From NCBI GenBank assembly GCA_027574665.1, contig CM050656.1, positions 16,753,501 through 16,817,500 of the forward strand: 64,000 nt of DNA, written 5' to 3'. The first letter of the stretch is position 1. Each line of letters begins with the position of its first letter. A program made the position numbers and the translations under genes. Shown piece by piece: positions 26,101-39,000 of the stretch. This stretch comes from Rhynochetos jubatus (taxonomy: Eukaryota; Chordata; Aves; Eurypygiformes; Rhynochetidae). The notes beneath the pieces were generated by a model. The model had not been told where the DNA came from. It saw nothing but the letters and a program-made list of their open reading frames with translations, and searched no databases.

Positions 26101-29100
26101 TCTTTTCTGAGTTAATGAAGTGAGAATTGTAAATGACTGCACAAGCGAAAAAAGTCAAACTTAAGTTGAAAAAAAAAAAGCCTGGTGAAGAAGGTGATGC
26201 ATAGGTGGCACCGTTTGGGCACCGATAAAGCTGAATGATGAAATTACACAGATAAATAGTTCCTAATAAATGACTGACAAGCAACTTTTACAGCCTTGCT
26301 GACAGTTTCAGAGGTCAGCTCTGCCCCAGCAGATACCATGAAGAAACTGCGCTTTCTTAAGTACACAGGCTTTAATTTCTGTACAAACTCAGGGACTGGT
26401 TTTGAACTGCTCTGGTCTGGTTTTGGAAAACTCCATCCCTCACAGCATCTAAGACCTGCTCCTCTGCCTGAAACAAAAGTTATGTATTAATTTAGGTTGT
26501 AACGGTGTAAAGACATACTTTGTTTTACTTCAGTGGGATTCATTCATAGGAGTAAAACTACAAGTGTCTGGAAACGTGATGAGTCTCCTTTGCATTAAAG
26601 CTTAGCAAATCAGTATCTTTCTTCTCTCAAGACCTGTCACAGACAGGGGGATAAAGTGACAACGATATGACTAAAGCGGAGCTGGTGACAGCTGGGAACT
26701 GGAAGCATTTGAATGCCTCAATAAAATCTGAGCACTCTTTTTATTGAAAGTGTCTGCCTTCCTGACATCGAAATGGCCTGAAATAAGAGTCCCATGAAAC
26801 TCTACCGGCCAGCTAATAGCTGTGTGCATTATCCCCAGCCTGCCAAACGACTGATCTCTCTCAGATGCAGACACCACTACACTCACCCATACCTTTGTTA
26901 TCCCTAGACCCTATTTTGAACTGGCCAGCCGAGGCACCCCAGAGGCCCAGAGCATCCAGAATACAGCTGGTTATCTCCTTCAGAAGACAAAGTAGTGGGA
27001 GAATAAACCATTTATATTCTAAACCTGAGGAGGTTGCTAGACAACAGGCTGGACAAAGCTGAAGGTGTTCATTACCCAAATGGCTCCACCATCTGCTCCC
27101 TGGTCTCTGGAACCATTTGCAGTTGAGGTTGCACTTTTTAAAAGTGTATTTTGGAGACTCCAAGAGCAATCAAGTGTTTGGCGCAGACCACTGACTCCCT
27201 TCTGGAATGCATCCTTGCCAGAAACCTCCTTCATCTAAAACTTAAGAGGCACTGCTGTCAAGATCAGTGTGCACCACACCTGCATTGCTGTTGCCTGGCC
27301 ATGGCCAACCAAACTCGGTGCCTTCACGCAAAGAGGTAACGGACCGCTGAGAAGCCACTGTCACCATCAGTTCCTCTGATTCCTGTGGCCTCCTGGGCTG
27401 TGGTGACGGGACTTGTAGCATCAGGATTGTTGCTACCCCAGCTGTCTGTGAAGTGCTGAGCCTGTTGCTCCCAGTGGCATGGTCTACTTCTCCTGTTACG
27501 TTGTAATTAAAATTAAATAGGAGAGGACTTTAAGAACCATGTATAGTTAACCTAGATTCAAATGAGCAGTGTGATGGAAATTCTTCTGTTCATAGCTATC
27601 AGTTAAGTTAAGCAGCAGGAGCACTGGTGGTTCTGCCTTCCGTGCTTTGTTTAAACAGAAATCAGACAGTGATTCATGCTCTTTAGTATCTTGCACTTAT
27701 TTTTTTAAGCTGGTATTTGTCTTTCTAGAGAATGCAAGATAACATCCCTAGGAGCTTTTCCAAACTTGTCATTGAACCTCAGGGCTGTCATTACCACCTC
27801 TGACTGCAATCTTACAGCATGCCAGTGCTATGGCAGGATGCCAGTCTCACTGAAGATACAGACTAAAAATACCAAAGTATTTTGGATGTGAAGAAGCCAA
27901 AGCATTACCCTTTCAGTAAAAATAGTTGGTATCATGACCATTATCACTATTACCTTCTCCTAACATGGAGACAAACCCAGCAGGTTGGTGACACTCCACC
28001 TTGGTTAAGTGGAACACCAACAAAGAGGGGAATAAATTCAAGCAAAAGAAAACCAGATGCAAATACGTACTCAGAACATTAGGGTATCCTCTACGAAGGA
28101 ACTGAACTCACTACATAAGCATTTCTCTGTCTATTTTGTCCTGTCTTTTTAGGTCAGGACCACATTTGTGGTCCCTGGCCCAAGAGGGCAGGGAAGAAGC
28201 AGAGTTCTCAACCACGTCTACCTGTGGCCCATCTTTCTCCTTGACCTCAGACCTTCACAAAGTCTCCAACACCATTCTGTCTCTCACAGTATTTGGCTGT
28301 TAATCCAAACTTAGAGCAAATGTAACATTAGCGAATCTCATCCCCTAACTAGCTGGAGCCGTAAGGTTTTTGAGCTATTTTCTATAGCTGACCCTGTTAG
28401 TGCTGCACAGGAGTGCTGTACCGACTGATGGACCCTTAGCAGAGCCAAGGGTGTGCCAGTCCACACAACAGTCCAGGAGGTGTTGCAAGATACATCCACC
28501 ATAAATCCCATTATACACAGGGTCCTAAAACCTGCTGCATATGCAAAATGTATTTACTAAAAATCCTCTAAAACCTAGACACTGTTAAGAATTGTATCTT
28601 GATCGGCTTCTGCTTGCCTTTTAACACAGCTAGATGCCAGAACGGGGGAACACATTTACTGAACATGTTCCCTTAAGGGAATCCACTTTCTTAAAGTTCC
28701 TTTCTTCCACTTCTATCACTAGAATAGTTTTGTTGGGGTTTTTTGTTTTTTTTTTTTAAATCATCAGACTCAAAATACTGAGTTTCAAGTCAGAGCAAAG
28801 TATAGAGGACTTCTAAATGCTGAAAAAGGAAAAGCAATATTTAGAGAGAAGTGGAAAGATCCTTAAATTGGAAGACTGATCCTTTTTAAGAGCTGTATAT
28901 AGTGTGCTGTGCTTAAAGTACTTGAGAGTCACAAGGATGCCTTAAAGATGTAGTCTTATAATCTTAAATTTTAAGCAACAGATGTTGTTTCTGTAGGCAA
29001 AATCTGCCAGTGACTTGCACATGCTGATGCTGAAAGGGTCTAGTCCATTTTTCTCTTTTATGTAAGCTAAATAATTGTATTATTCAAACAAGTTTGTATG

Positions 29101-32100
29101 TGAGCATATATGATCATTTCATGATAGTCATCCTGTATGTTACAAAGCCAAAAAAATGAAAAATGCCAGAGAAACCCAGCATTTCACCTCAGGCTGCTGA
29201 GAGCGCTGTGGAATTTCATATGGGAAATACTCTCTCTCTCCATTGCGTGTGCGTCAAAGGGAGCGATCACAGAAGTTAATGGTAAGAAGCTGAGATAATG
29301 AACTCTATACGTGCGTTAGCGTGCTCCCGCTCTGCTTGCTTGCAGGGTCTGAACAACACTGCTTCGGTACAGTGGCTGAAAACTAGAAAAGCATTTTTGT
29401 ATAGCTCCTCAGATGAACCCTGGAGGGTTTTTTTTTTGCATCTCCTGAAGTGCACCTTTCGACTACAACAGAATAAAACTCTGTTTCACTGGAGAAAAAG
29501 GTTTTCCTGCTTAGAGCAGCCACTGTGGAGCACGTTTTGACCTGATGAGCTTTCTTAACTTGTAAAGGACAAGGCAGCAAGGAGAGGACTAGTAACTGAT
29601 CCTGCTGGCTCCAGCAGGGAAAGTCCCTCATTTGCAAACCTGCCGGGTTGCTGCCTACCCCCTGCTGACAGCTTGCTCCTAACACTCACTCCTGTGATAA
29701 GAAGGAATTACAAAAGCACAGCAGCTGATGGGAAGGTGGCATGATCAAGCTTCTTTTAATTATTCACGTCCATCATAACGTTCAGCCACCCCTGGGAGAT
29801 ACAACAGAATCCAAGAGAACAGAGGTGAAAAAAAAATAGATTTACAGTATCATTTGAGCTCCTTTAACCACACATCTCCTCCTTTGCTCCTGTTCAGACC
29901 AATCTCATTTTAAATACCTCAAGCTTCATGATCCTACTATTATCCAAACAGTTTAACAAGTCTCGAGGTTAGGAAGCATTGCCAAATGTTTAACCCAAAG
30001 GTTAGTCAGCTATTCCATCTTGTCATGTCTCATGTGATCCATTAATGTAGTGTCCTGCCAGTTGTCTGCGGCTGCTCAGACTATGGCATGTGGTCCTGGG
30101 TGGCATCTCTTCCCACCCAGCCTAACAGCCGGCAGAGCTGGTAGCAGCCCAGCAGGCAGAGGTGACACCAGGTGCTGGCACGGGGACTGGCAGCCAGTCC
30201 TGCATGGGTTCCCCTGAGTTTCCAGGAATATTACCTGGACGGTAAAATATATATTTAAATGCAATTTCACCTTTCAAATAACTGAAAATCAATTTACTTC
30301 AAAATATTTTCTGAGTGGGAGGTCCATGTATCTCAGCTGGTTTCAACCACACAGGAAAGGCTACAAAGGCTTCTGTGCTTTCTCTAGTGGGCCCTCACAG
30401 TAAGGGCGCTCTTCAGGTGAGATCTGTTATTGCGAAGTGTGAGCTATTGAAAATATTAAAACTATTTCCATTCTTCAGTGGATAGAAGCACTACTTTACG
30501 CTAATCTCTTCTCTCATTACTTGAGTTTCCAGCCGTGCCACAGCGTAATCTGTACAACGCCCACAGCAAAGACCCACAGCACTTGAATGCAACAGACTTC
30601 AGATGGCTATCACAAGGGAGGGGATTCTGAAAGACCACGTACATTGATTACATTGCATCCGTTTTTCAAAGTTGGTTTTTCCTTGTTTAAACCCCCACAC
30701 ACCTTCCCTCTCATTGCCAAGATTTGTTCCCTAAACGCCGTATTTTTCTCCAGAATAAAAAGACCCAACAGTATATAAAAAGCAAGTATTTAAACTTCGG
30801 ATTTTTACACTGAGCTGTAAGTTCTAAAAGGACTGAATTTTTTGACGTCTATTTTGGGAAGGGTTTAACTTTGTGTGTTTCAAAACACCAGTTTCTGCTC
30901 TGAAACATCACACGCGAGGTCATTTTCACTGTTCTTCCACTTTTGCCTGACAAATTCCCCTGTTATCTATATAGAAACGAAACAGAGCTAAACAGGATAT
31001 ACTGAGTGTAAAAGCAGAATTTGCATGGGAGAGGCAAGGGCAGAGGGAAGTCTGAAACTAAAATTACTCCAACTGGCTTTTTCAAACTGTGTTACCAAGG
31101 TGACAGAAACCCCTTTATTGCAAGGTTGCTCATTTACCTTGAACAGTTGCCAGGATTTTGATCTAAATTTTTAGTTCTGAAGAACTAAAATTATCCTCCT
31201 CCTTCTCAAAATAAAACTCAACCAACCAAACACAACAAAACAGATTTTAACCATGTAGTGGCTTCTATCTTTACAACCAAAGAAAACCCAGGTCAAATCA
31301 TAAAGCTGCCAATTTTAGCATCCCTTTGGAAGGTGTATCCCCCAGACAGCACGTTGTAAACACACATACAGTTCACCAGGTGTCACAGCCTAAATTATGC
31401 GCTAAGACCCCGTCACAAGTTCGCAGCCACCTGTCTGGCTTGATGGGTTGCACACTTCGGTGACAGATGGGACCGTTTGGGCATCTGTTGGCAGGTCAAG
31501 GCCTACAGGCAGTGCAAGGAAAACCTTGGGGACACACACACAGAGAACACGTTTCATCAGCTTGTCATACATCTCCACTCCTAAGTATTAAGGGAAAAAA
31601 GAACCCTGAGCAAACACCAAAGACTGCCTCCTGCACTGCTCTATAAACAACCCCAAAACTGAGAGTTCACTTCAGCAACACTACTGGTCGGTAAAGCTGA
31701 CGCTTCGTTAACTACGGTATCAAGTCTCAGAGCTTTAACACTTTGACATCATTGACACCTTGTCTTAGGATTCAGTGCCCGCTTTTGCACAGCACCCTTT
31801 CCTTCCTTATGGACAAAACCTGTAACGTTCCTTTCTTTTCCCCGTCCTCCCCCTTCCTCCTACCAACATCCTGCTTCCATAGAAAACACTCCAAAAATCT
31901 GACTCCGAGTCGTCTTCCCCCTTCACTTTGCCTGCTTCTGAAAACAATAAATGAATTAATGCTCTAAGCCAGCATTTTTTTTTAATCTCTAACAGCAAAT
32001 GGGCCTAATGAAGACCCTTCGGTATTTACCTGCTTTGCCTGGACAACCCCAGAGAACAATGCCCTTGGTTTTACCGCCTCTCTTCCCCTTGGCACTTCCT

Positions 32101-35100
32101 TACCCTCCCTTTGTCACAACGGCGCTTACTGCAGGGCTCTGGGACAAGTGCCATGACACAGCTCCACAGAAGGTTCCTTCCCTGAAGTGGGAATTTACCA
32201 TGCCTAGAATCACGTCACTGCAGTCCTCACACACTTCTTTCTCTGGCCTTGGATGGGCTGCACCCCTAACACTCCCAGGGCCCTGAGCTTTGCCACGGAC
32301 AGGAGCTGAGCCCTCTCCAGATAGCTGAAATGTGTTTGTCAGTCTTTCTGCTAGTTTCAACAGTCAGCAACTTCTGAATGGAGACAGGTTTACTGATTGT
32401 TTCAACAGAAACCCGTGCCTCCAGGATTCAGCGAGCACACACAGGTCACATGCATGGTTGGTCCCACCTCCTCTGCCCGCCCAGTGAAAACCAGCTTGTG
32501 ACTCACAAAAGCATCCTGGCTTCCAGTGGCATTTCTGGTTCCACACACCATTTGAGGAGAACCGTAGTTATGGATGGACGTTAGGAAGGACCACTTCCCA
32601 AGGAGGCGTTTCCTTTGTCACTGACAGGCGTGAGCCCCGTTACTTCCCATGCTCAGCACCACAGCTGCCGTCTCCTTGGAGATCAGCACCAACTGGGGAA
32701 GAATCAGCTCTTCCTAGGTACCAGAGTCTCCTCGAGAGCGGGTTGAGGCCTGGCTTTCACCATTAGGCAGTCCTGATTTTGTAGTCATTAGGGACCACAG
32801 CCAGGCAAGGGAGCCGCTGTCAACGGAAGCACCCATTTCTTGTGCAGAGGCGAAAGCAATAGCGACTGCAGCTGCTGATACTGGAGTGCTGCTCGTGCCA
32901 TGCGGGGAAGCGAGACGGTGCACAGTGAGCAGGATGCGGATGCAGTCGCTCTCTCCAGCTGACTCTCAGATAACGTGTAAGAGGTCAGCTCTCTCTGCTT
33001 CTCTAACTCAGGGTACTCCCCAGAAGGCTGAAGTCAAACTACTTGCCATTCACTGTGCCAAGTCTTGCCAGCACTCTGTGTGCGATCTTTAGGAATCCCA
33101 TTAGGACATGTGCCCAAAGCATCAAAGAAAAGGTGAAAGATGTATTTTTATATGTCTGATTCAGCAACCACTGCTGAGTCAACTGCCTGCTGCAAAGCAC
33201 GCTGAACGTGGCCTCCGTGTGTCTGCCTGAAAAACACATCCGTCTCCTCTGCCCGTCCAGAGGAGATAGAGAGGGAAGCTCTGAAGGCTTTTTGCCCAGT
33301 CAGCAGGGGCGAGCCCCATCTTATTAATGCAGCTATGACAATGCAAACCTATGCATCTCAGGCACTGTTATGATGCCTCTTGTACTGGCTTACACTCTCC
33401 CTCTCAGATTTATGTACAAAAAATATATATATATTTAAATTTAAACCTGAAGCAGAATTGTTCTTTGCCTGCCAGCAAAGAGCATCTGGAAATGATCAAT
33501 CGCCCTCTCTCCCCCTTGCCCAAATATCCTCAGGGAGAAATTCATCTTTTAAGACAACTATATTGAAATGAAAAAATGCTTTTGTAAACTTGCTAAATTC
33601 AGATGCTAGTTAAGTTTTCCCAGGAAGAAAGCATAGGAAGGGGAAAGGGATCCATTCTTTCTAGGAGTAAAAAACCCCACAAGTCACTTTCCTTATTCTA
33701 CTGCTAGGTGCACAGCAAGGTTTCCGCCCCAGTCAAGAGTCAGAGGCTCAATGCTGTGGTTCCCGGTAGTGTAAATTCACGTGTGTGCTTAGCTTCATAT
33801 ACAACAGACTTTGCATCGCCTATAACGGGACTGGTAAAAGCTGAGCTTCATACACACGTATAGATTCTTGCAGGAATGAATGTAGCATCTCCAAGGAGAA
33901 ATGTTACCGGTCTGGGAACAGGTAAGCCATCATCATTGCTGCAACTTACTCTCGCTCTCATTCTCCAGCATCCTTTGTACTTTATATAAGAACCAGAGAA
34001 TCAATTAATAGAAAAAAAAAAGAAGGTGAGGATAAAGCTAAGTTTAGAAGGCAACATTAATGCAGTACCAAGAGCACAAACCTTGCACACGGTTGTGATT
34101 TTCCCAGCAAGGCCCCCAGTATGTGGGGCACAAAGGTGTGTGCCAGAGACACTCAGGTTCCGTGCAGCAGTGCTCCTCGCACAGGCAGGGTGCGACTGCA
34201 GAAGTATTTCAGTTTGGATCAAGAGGCTGCTTTTGAAGGCACTCTCCCTATCAGCCTGGCACACTCTGCTTTTGTTTTCAGAATGCACCAGCTGGATTCC
34301 TTTCAGATCAAACTCAACCCTGAGGACGCACTCCAGCAGCGCGTTTAATGCACTCGGACTGCTGCTGGGCACTGGGGCTGTGGGAGCAATGCAGAGCTAG
34401 CCCACAGCAGGCACTAGTTCACAGGCACTCGCCTGTTGAGCCAAACGACTTACTGGTGTCAATGTAGCCACAGATTGAAGAGCATCCTTCAGCATGACAC
34501 CAGAAATAGAATTGAAGTGGCTATATCACATAGGGTTTCCCAACAATCCTATAGCATTAACCAGGAGAGCCGGCAAACCTGCTTACTCTTATGAAAACAG
34601 AACAGCTACTTATTTAACAAACAAAAGCCACGTGCAATATAATTGAGAAAAACAACCAAACATTCAAGATGGAACTGACCTTCTGAAATAGATTATTCCT
34701 CAAGTACCAGGAGAGCCGACTTCCCAACCGCTTTTATTTCTGATTCCTAATGCTCAAGTGTGTGTGTACAATCTGGAATATAAACACAGCTCTGACATAA
34801 CATCCTGTAGACTTTCCCAGGAGTTAGTGATATTACTAAATGTGATAGTTTTTCAGGTAAATTGCTTCAGAATGATATTAAAATCTGTGGGACTTTCGCA
34901 GAACGAGAAGGAAAACCAAAAATCAGGGTCTGCAAAATACTCCCGAGTGCTTCATTTATCCCCTTTGCATTGCTTACTAAACTTTGAATTTCAGAGCAAT
35001 CAGTGAAGACAACTGTGTAGCCCCAGAATGACTGTTTCGCTGCAGACAAAGCGGGCATCAAGTGAAGTTTCCACCTACCGCAGGGCATGTTCAGCCCTGG

Positions 35101-38099
35101 CAACATTTGCCCTTTGAGCCAACCTCACTATGTATTTCCCTTCCAGCATTGTTTCAAAGCTGAGAGCTCTGCCAGGAGTGGCAGGGGTCCGGCTGGCCGG
35201 CCTGGGGCAGCCACGGGCTGGGTCACCTGAGGGAACGTGCACTCCAGCCGTATTTTTAATTTGCTGTGAAAAGCAGCTTAGGAGTCCACAGGAAATCAGA
35301 TACATGCAACTTTTCAAAGCCAATTCTTCCTCACTTTCTCATTTTGCAGGAACAAGGGGGTTTTGGGTGTTCTTAAATTTAAACCAACCATTACTCTTTC
35401 AGTTACAAGTTGATAAACCCCTTGTTCTTGGGCTTTTCTTTACTAAGTTAGAAACTTTGAAACTAATCAGTTTGTTCAAAATAGAAGGTTAGAGTGGCAT
35501 TTAACCATTCCTTATTTTCATACTGGTTTTCAGTGCTTTGTTGCAGACACACTTGACTAAATTTTGGTTGCCAAATAATTTTTCATTGTGATCCCTCAAT
35601 GAAAGAATCATTTTTGAAAGAGAAAAGATTACAGAAACTCTCCCCAGACAGCATTCCAAAATTATGTGAAACTTAGAGTGCAAAAGCATTTTAAAGGCCT
35701 TTGTAGTACTGAGAAAACCTAGAGCAAGATACCAAGAAAGCAACCAAAATAGATGTGTACTGTTTTAAGAGGCACTTTATCAAGTATTAGACAGAAAATC
35801 AGAAGAAAATCAAGGTCTATAGTTTAAAGTAGTATTGCAAATTCAAACAGGCATTATGCCAGCAGTTAACAAATCACCCTCTGATGGAGTGGCACAGCGG
35901 AAAAGCCAGCAAATGTAGAATATAAGAGCTAAATTGTTGCAGGGCTTCATTTGCCCAGCGCTCTGTTGGATGATTTTGCCGATGGAGCAGCGCATCTTTC
36001 TGCCAGCTGCGTGACACTTGACTGACCCAACAGCTGTCCCCAAAAGGCTGAGAAAAGGCAGGGAAATAGGGGAACCTCAGCAGGAGGGTGGGGGATCCCA
36101 CCTGGAATCCTCACAAGGTCAGACCAGAATTTATTTGCTGCTGGCTCGTGAGCATTCAAGGAGCCCTGAATTTAGGTAGATACAGTCTGTATCTGGTAAG
36201 TCGCTTAATGACATGGATTCTACTTATTTTCATATTGCCAGCTTGAGATGTCAGTTATGCTTCTGTGGGGAAGCATATCTATTAATGTTATAATGATGTA
36301 ATAATTCTATAGCATATAACTCCGTGTTGTCTGACATAAGCCGATGTGTCACTTTATAGAGATACTTGGAAAGTTCAAGTTTGTAAGATGTAAGCAGTAT
36401 TTCATGACTGTGTCAAAGATCATGGCAACACAGCCTATTTAACCTGCCAGAGAGACACAGCTCATTTACAACTATGCAAGAGGCATGGCACAAAGGTTCC
36501 TGTGAGAACAAGCCACTAATGGCAAGCAAAACTTTAGATCTTGTATAAAAATCAGTATTTCTAACTATTACAACAGTATGTTTTCAAACAAGCCTTTGCC
36601 ATTGCCAGCCTTGTAACTACATTAAGTAATACAACTCTTTGAAATGTTTCAGACAACATATAAACTCTTAATCCCACAAAATAGAATTCTATCAGTCCTG
36701 AGGAAGGGATTTGTGCATTTCTTTCAAGCATCTTTCAATTACAACAGAAAGGGACACTTTTTCTAGACCAGAAACCTAACAGAGAAACATTTTTTGTAAA
36801 CCCCTAGGTCTTTATAAAGTAGTTGTGATCCTCCTTACGGAAGAAGTGAAATATTAGTCTCTCACAACACCTGGTCTGGTTCCTCAAGGCATCCCTCACC
36901 ACCCCGTGTCACAGAAGTTACTAGTTTAACAAAACCAGATCATGTTCTGCTTCCCAACAGAAAGGCTCCCCAATTACTTTTGCTGGGAGCCTGCTGCTGG
37001 GGGGCTGGGGTGTGTTGTGTGGTTGGTTGGGTTGGGTTAAGGGAGTATGTTCATCCTCTCTGGACAAGTCTGTGGTTCAGGTTTTACTCCCCATTACACT
37101 TTCCTGGGGTTATCCTGTATTAATCCTAAACTGTTTTCATATCAGTCCATCTGCAGCAAGAAACAGATGGCAGGAGAAGTTAAGCAAAGGAATGGGAAAA
37201 GAAGAAGTTCACCTTGTTAGAAGACAGCAAAACACAGTCCTTGTGCTGCTGCTCACAGCTACAGCAAAGCAAAGATGTGATTTACCTTTTGAAGCTACCA
37301 GGAGGAAAACATTCTAAAGATGAAGAGCACTTCATCTTCTAAATGAAAAGCACTGATAAAATTATTTGATAAGGACCAAAAATGCTTATCTCCATTCATT
37401 GAATTCATTGCATTCCTCTGTCAATCCAGCTCCACAGGTCCTGGCTTCCCTGAAAATTCCTGCTTTTTTCAGAAGTGCCCTGAAGAAAATAGTTCAAAGG
37501 ATCCAGCAGCACAAACCCATTCCAATCTGCGGTGCGACTCTGCCTTCCAGGTCCAGCTGATCTTCGCACATTTCTATCAGCCACACCTCTGTGGACGGTC
37601 TGTGATACTCTGTGCATGGAACTAGCTCACTGGAATCTCTGTCCCTCTGTTATTCCTGTTATTTCTTGGTTCCTAATTATACGACTTACAAGCCTTTACA
37701 AAGCACTCCATTGCTACCAGCACCTTCGTCTTGGGCACAGAACCAGTCCCCGAGGTTCCCGTACCCCACGGGAAGCCTCCTGTGCAATGAAATCACTGTT
37801 TCTTTCAGCAATTTTCTGTATTTTGCCAACATTTTACTCTGCAGAAATCCTGCTCTTGTTTCAGTCCCAGTTTTGAGAGCGCTGCAGGCTGCCTAGCTCA
37901 TCGCCACCTCTTGTCGCTCTCGAAACATCACCTTAGCCAATGCCTCCAGAAAAGGCCTTTGGCAGTAATGGAATCGGATTTCTTAGCAAGGGACTCGGTT
38001 GTGGGGGCTAAACCACAGCTGTGCCTCCATTTGCTCAAGGGTTTTCTAAACACATCCTGTGCTAGTCTTCCTTTCGAGAAGTTTTTCCTCTGTACTGTT
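23111..38099. other. Intergenic region between SYDE2 and C1orf52, left part
   Basis: About 15 kb with no recognisable protein gene on either strand. Open frames are short, lack domains and have no compatible splice partners. Visible contents: one CR1 fragment (24,565-24,725), homopolymer tracts (for example A/T runs near 25,670, 25,730 and 28,750), an AT run at 33,420-33,440 and a GT/GGGTT-rich patch near 37,000-37,045. Long-range enhancers or lncRNAs cannot be judged by eye. Confidence 0.6.
24565..24725 (+). mobile_element. Old CR1 LINE 3'-end fragment
   Basis: The plus strand shows GTTGAAACAGGTTGCCCAGA, GAGCTGTGGAAACTCCACCT, GACTGGAAACTTGACTTGG and GAGGACCTCCAGAGATCCTG followed by TCCAGCCTAACT. 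This is the order of a CR1 3' region ('caggttgcccagagaggctgtggagtctcc' to 'gacctccagaggtcccttccaacct'). It is clearly more diverged than the copy at 17,048, and the terminal repeat is missing, so it is older. Limits approximate. Confidence 0.8.
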
Positions 38100-38699
38100 T
38101 ACCCTCCTGTGAATTACAGAGAGAGGAGGCAGCTGCTCCTCCAAAGCACGCCTGGCCAGCCATTTCCACTCCCGCCGAGCCTGCCAACAAGCTCACCACC
38201 GTGCTTGTGCCCAGGCCTGATGGTGCTGGGATTATCCCAGCTATCTGGAAACCAACCTTTCAGATTTTTCCAGTCTAACAAGTAATCATGGGTGTCCTTA
38301 AAACATTTTCTCTCAAAGTGGAAATGCTGCACAGGGGGCCCTTTCTACTGGTACAGCCATTTATCCTTGAGGAACGCACGCTTTGACTGTAATCACCTTC
38401 CACACCTTTAGCAGTCCTGCGTTCTCCCATCAAACCCACACCCAAACCAAAAGCACAAACATCTGTGAGCAGCAGTCAAGGGGAGATGGAAAAAACCAGC
38501 ACGCTAAAACAGAAACAGGCACAAGAGCCTTTCAATCCTGAAAAGAAAACCCGAATTGCACCCTGCTGGTGGCTGAAAGCATCACAGCTTTTCATCACAT
38601 TCTGCCATGATTTTGCAAGATTGGCAAGCCGGCAACTGGGCTTCCTGTCACCAGAGTCAGCCAGTTCTCTCTGCTGCTAAAAACCCTCCTCCTGCACTG

Positions 38700-39000
38700 A
38701 TTCCAGGCTGCGATAAATCCCTCTTTGTGCCACACGCTGCATTTCCCTGGATTCGCTTCCAGCTTGGCAGCCTTAAGCCTGTCACAAACCATTTGTAAAA
38801 GAATGGGTTCTTCAGCAGCGTTAGCGTGCACCAAGCCATCTCATAGGAATGGTGGAATACCAGAGGGATGCCTTCAACGACCTCCCCCATTAGCATTTTG
38901 GGGGGAAGCCTGCCTCCCATGAAAGTCGTCATCCTCAGCAGCTGTACTTCTGTACTGATGTGAATTCTTCCTTTTCCAGATCATCCTGCCTTGGAAATCC
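38700..39000 (-). mobile_element. Fossil Ty3/gypsy-type pol, reverse transcriptase core
   Basis: On the minus strand a set of short matches occurs in the order expected of a Ty3/gypsy (Metaviridae) reverse transcriptase: DLEKEEFTSVQ (the 'DREKTAF' region), then MLMGEVVEGIPLVF (the 'F..LM..VLEGI' region), then AAEEPILLQMVCDRLKAAKL and EANPGKCSVWHKEG (the 'L..VFDRLKAAGLKLNPKKC' region just after the catalytic box). The copy is a fossil: the frame is interrupted several times and no intact domain remains. Spacing between the blocks fits the family. I cannot see LTRs. Retrovirus-type RT fits less well, because the LKLNPKKC-like block is typical of Ty3/gypsy. Clearly ancient. Confidence 0.7.

Noticed and set aside
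27178-27200. TTGGCGCAGACCACTG, resembling a retroviral primer-binding site
   Set aside because: It does not match a tRNA 3' end beyond a few bases, and no LTR ends or gag/pol sequence flank it.
32714-32923. A 69-codon minus-strand open frame with balanced composition
   Set aside because: It looks more protein-like than most, but I recognise no family and see no in-phase splice partners, so I do not call a gene.
34001-34400. Overlapping open frames of 123 and 124 codons on opposite strands
   Set aside because: Neither has a domain or conserved motif; overlap on both strands is expected by chance in stop-poor sequence.
36995-37045. GTTGTGTGGTTGGTTGGGTTGGGTTAAGG, similar to interstitial telomere or G-rich sequence
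   Set aside because: Not a regular TTAGGG array; only a short GT/GGGTT-rich patch.
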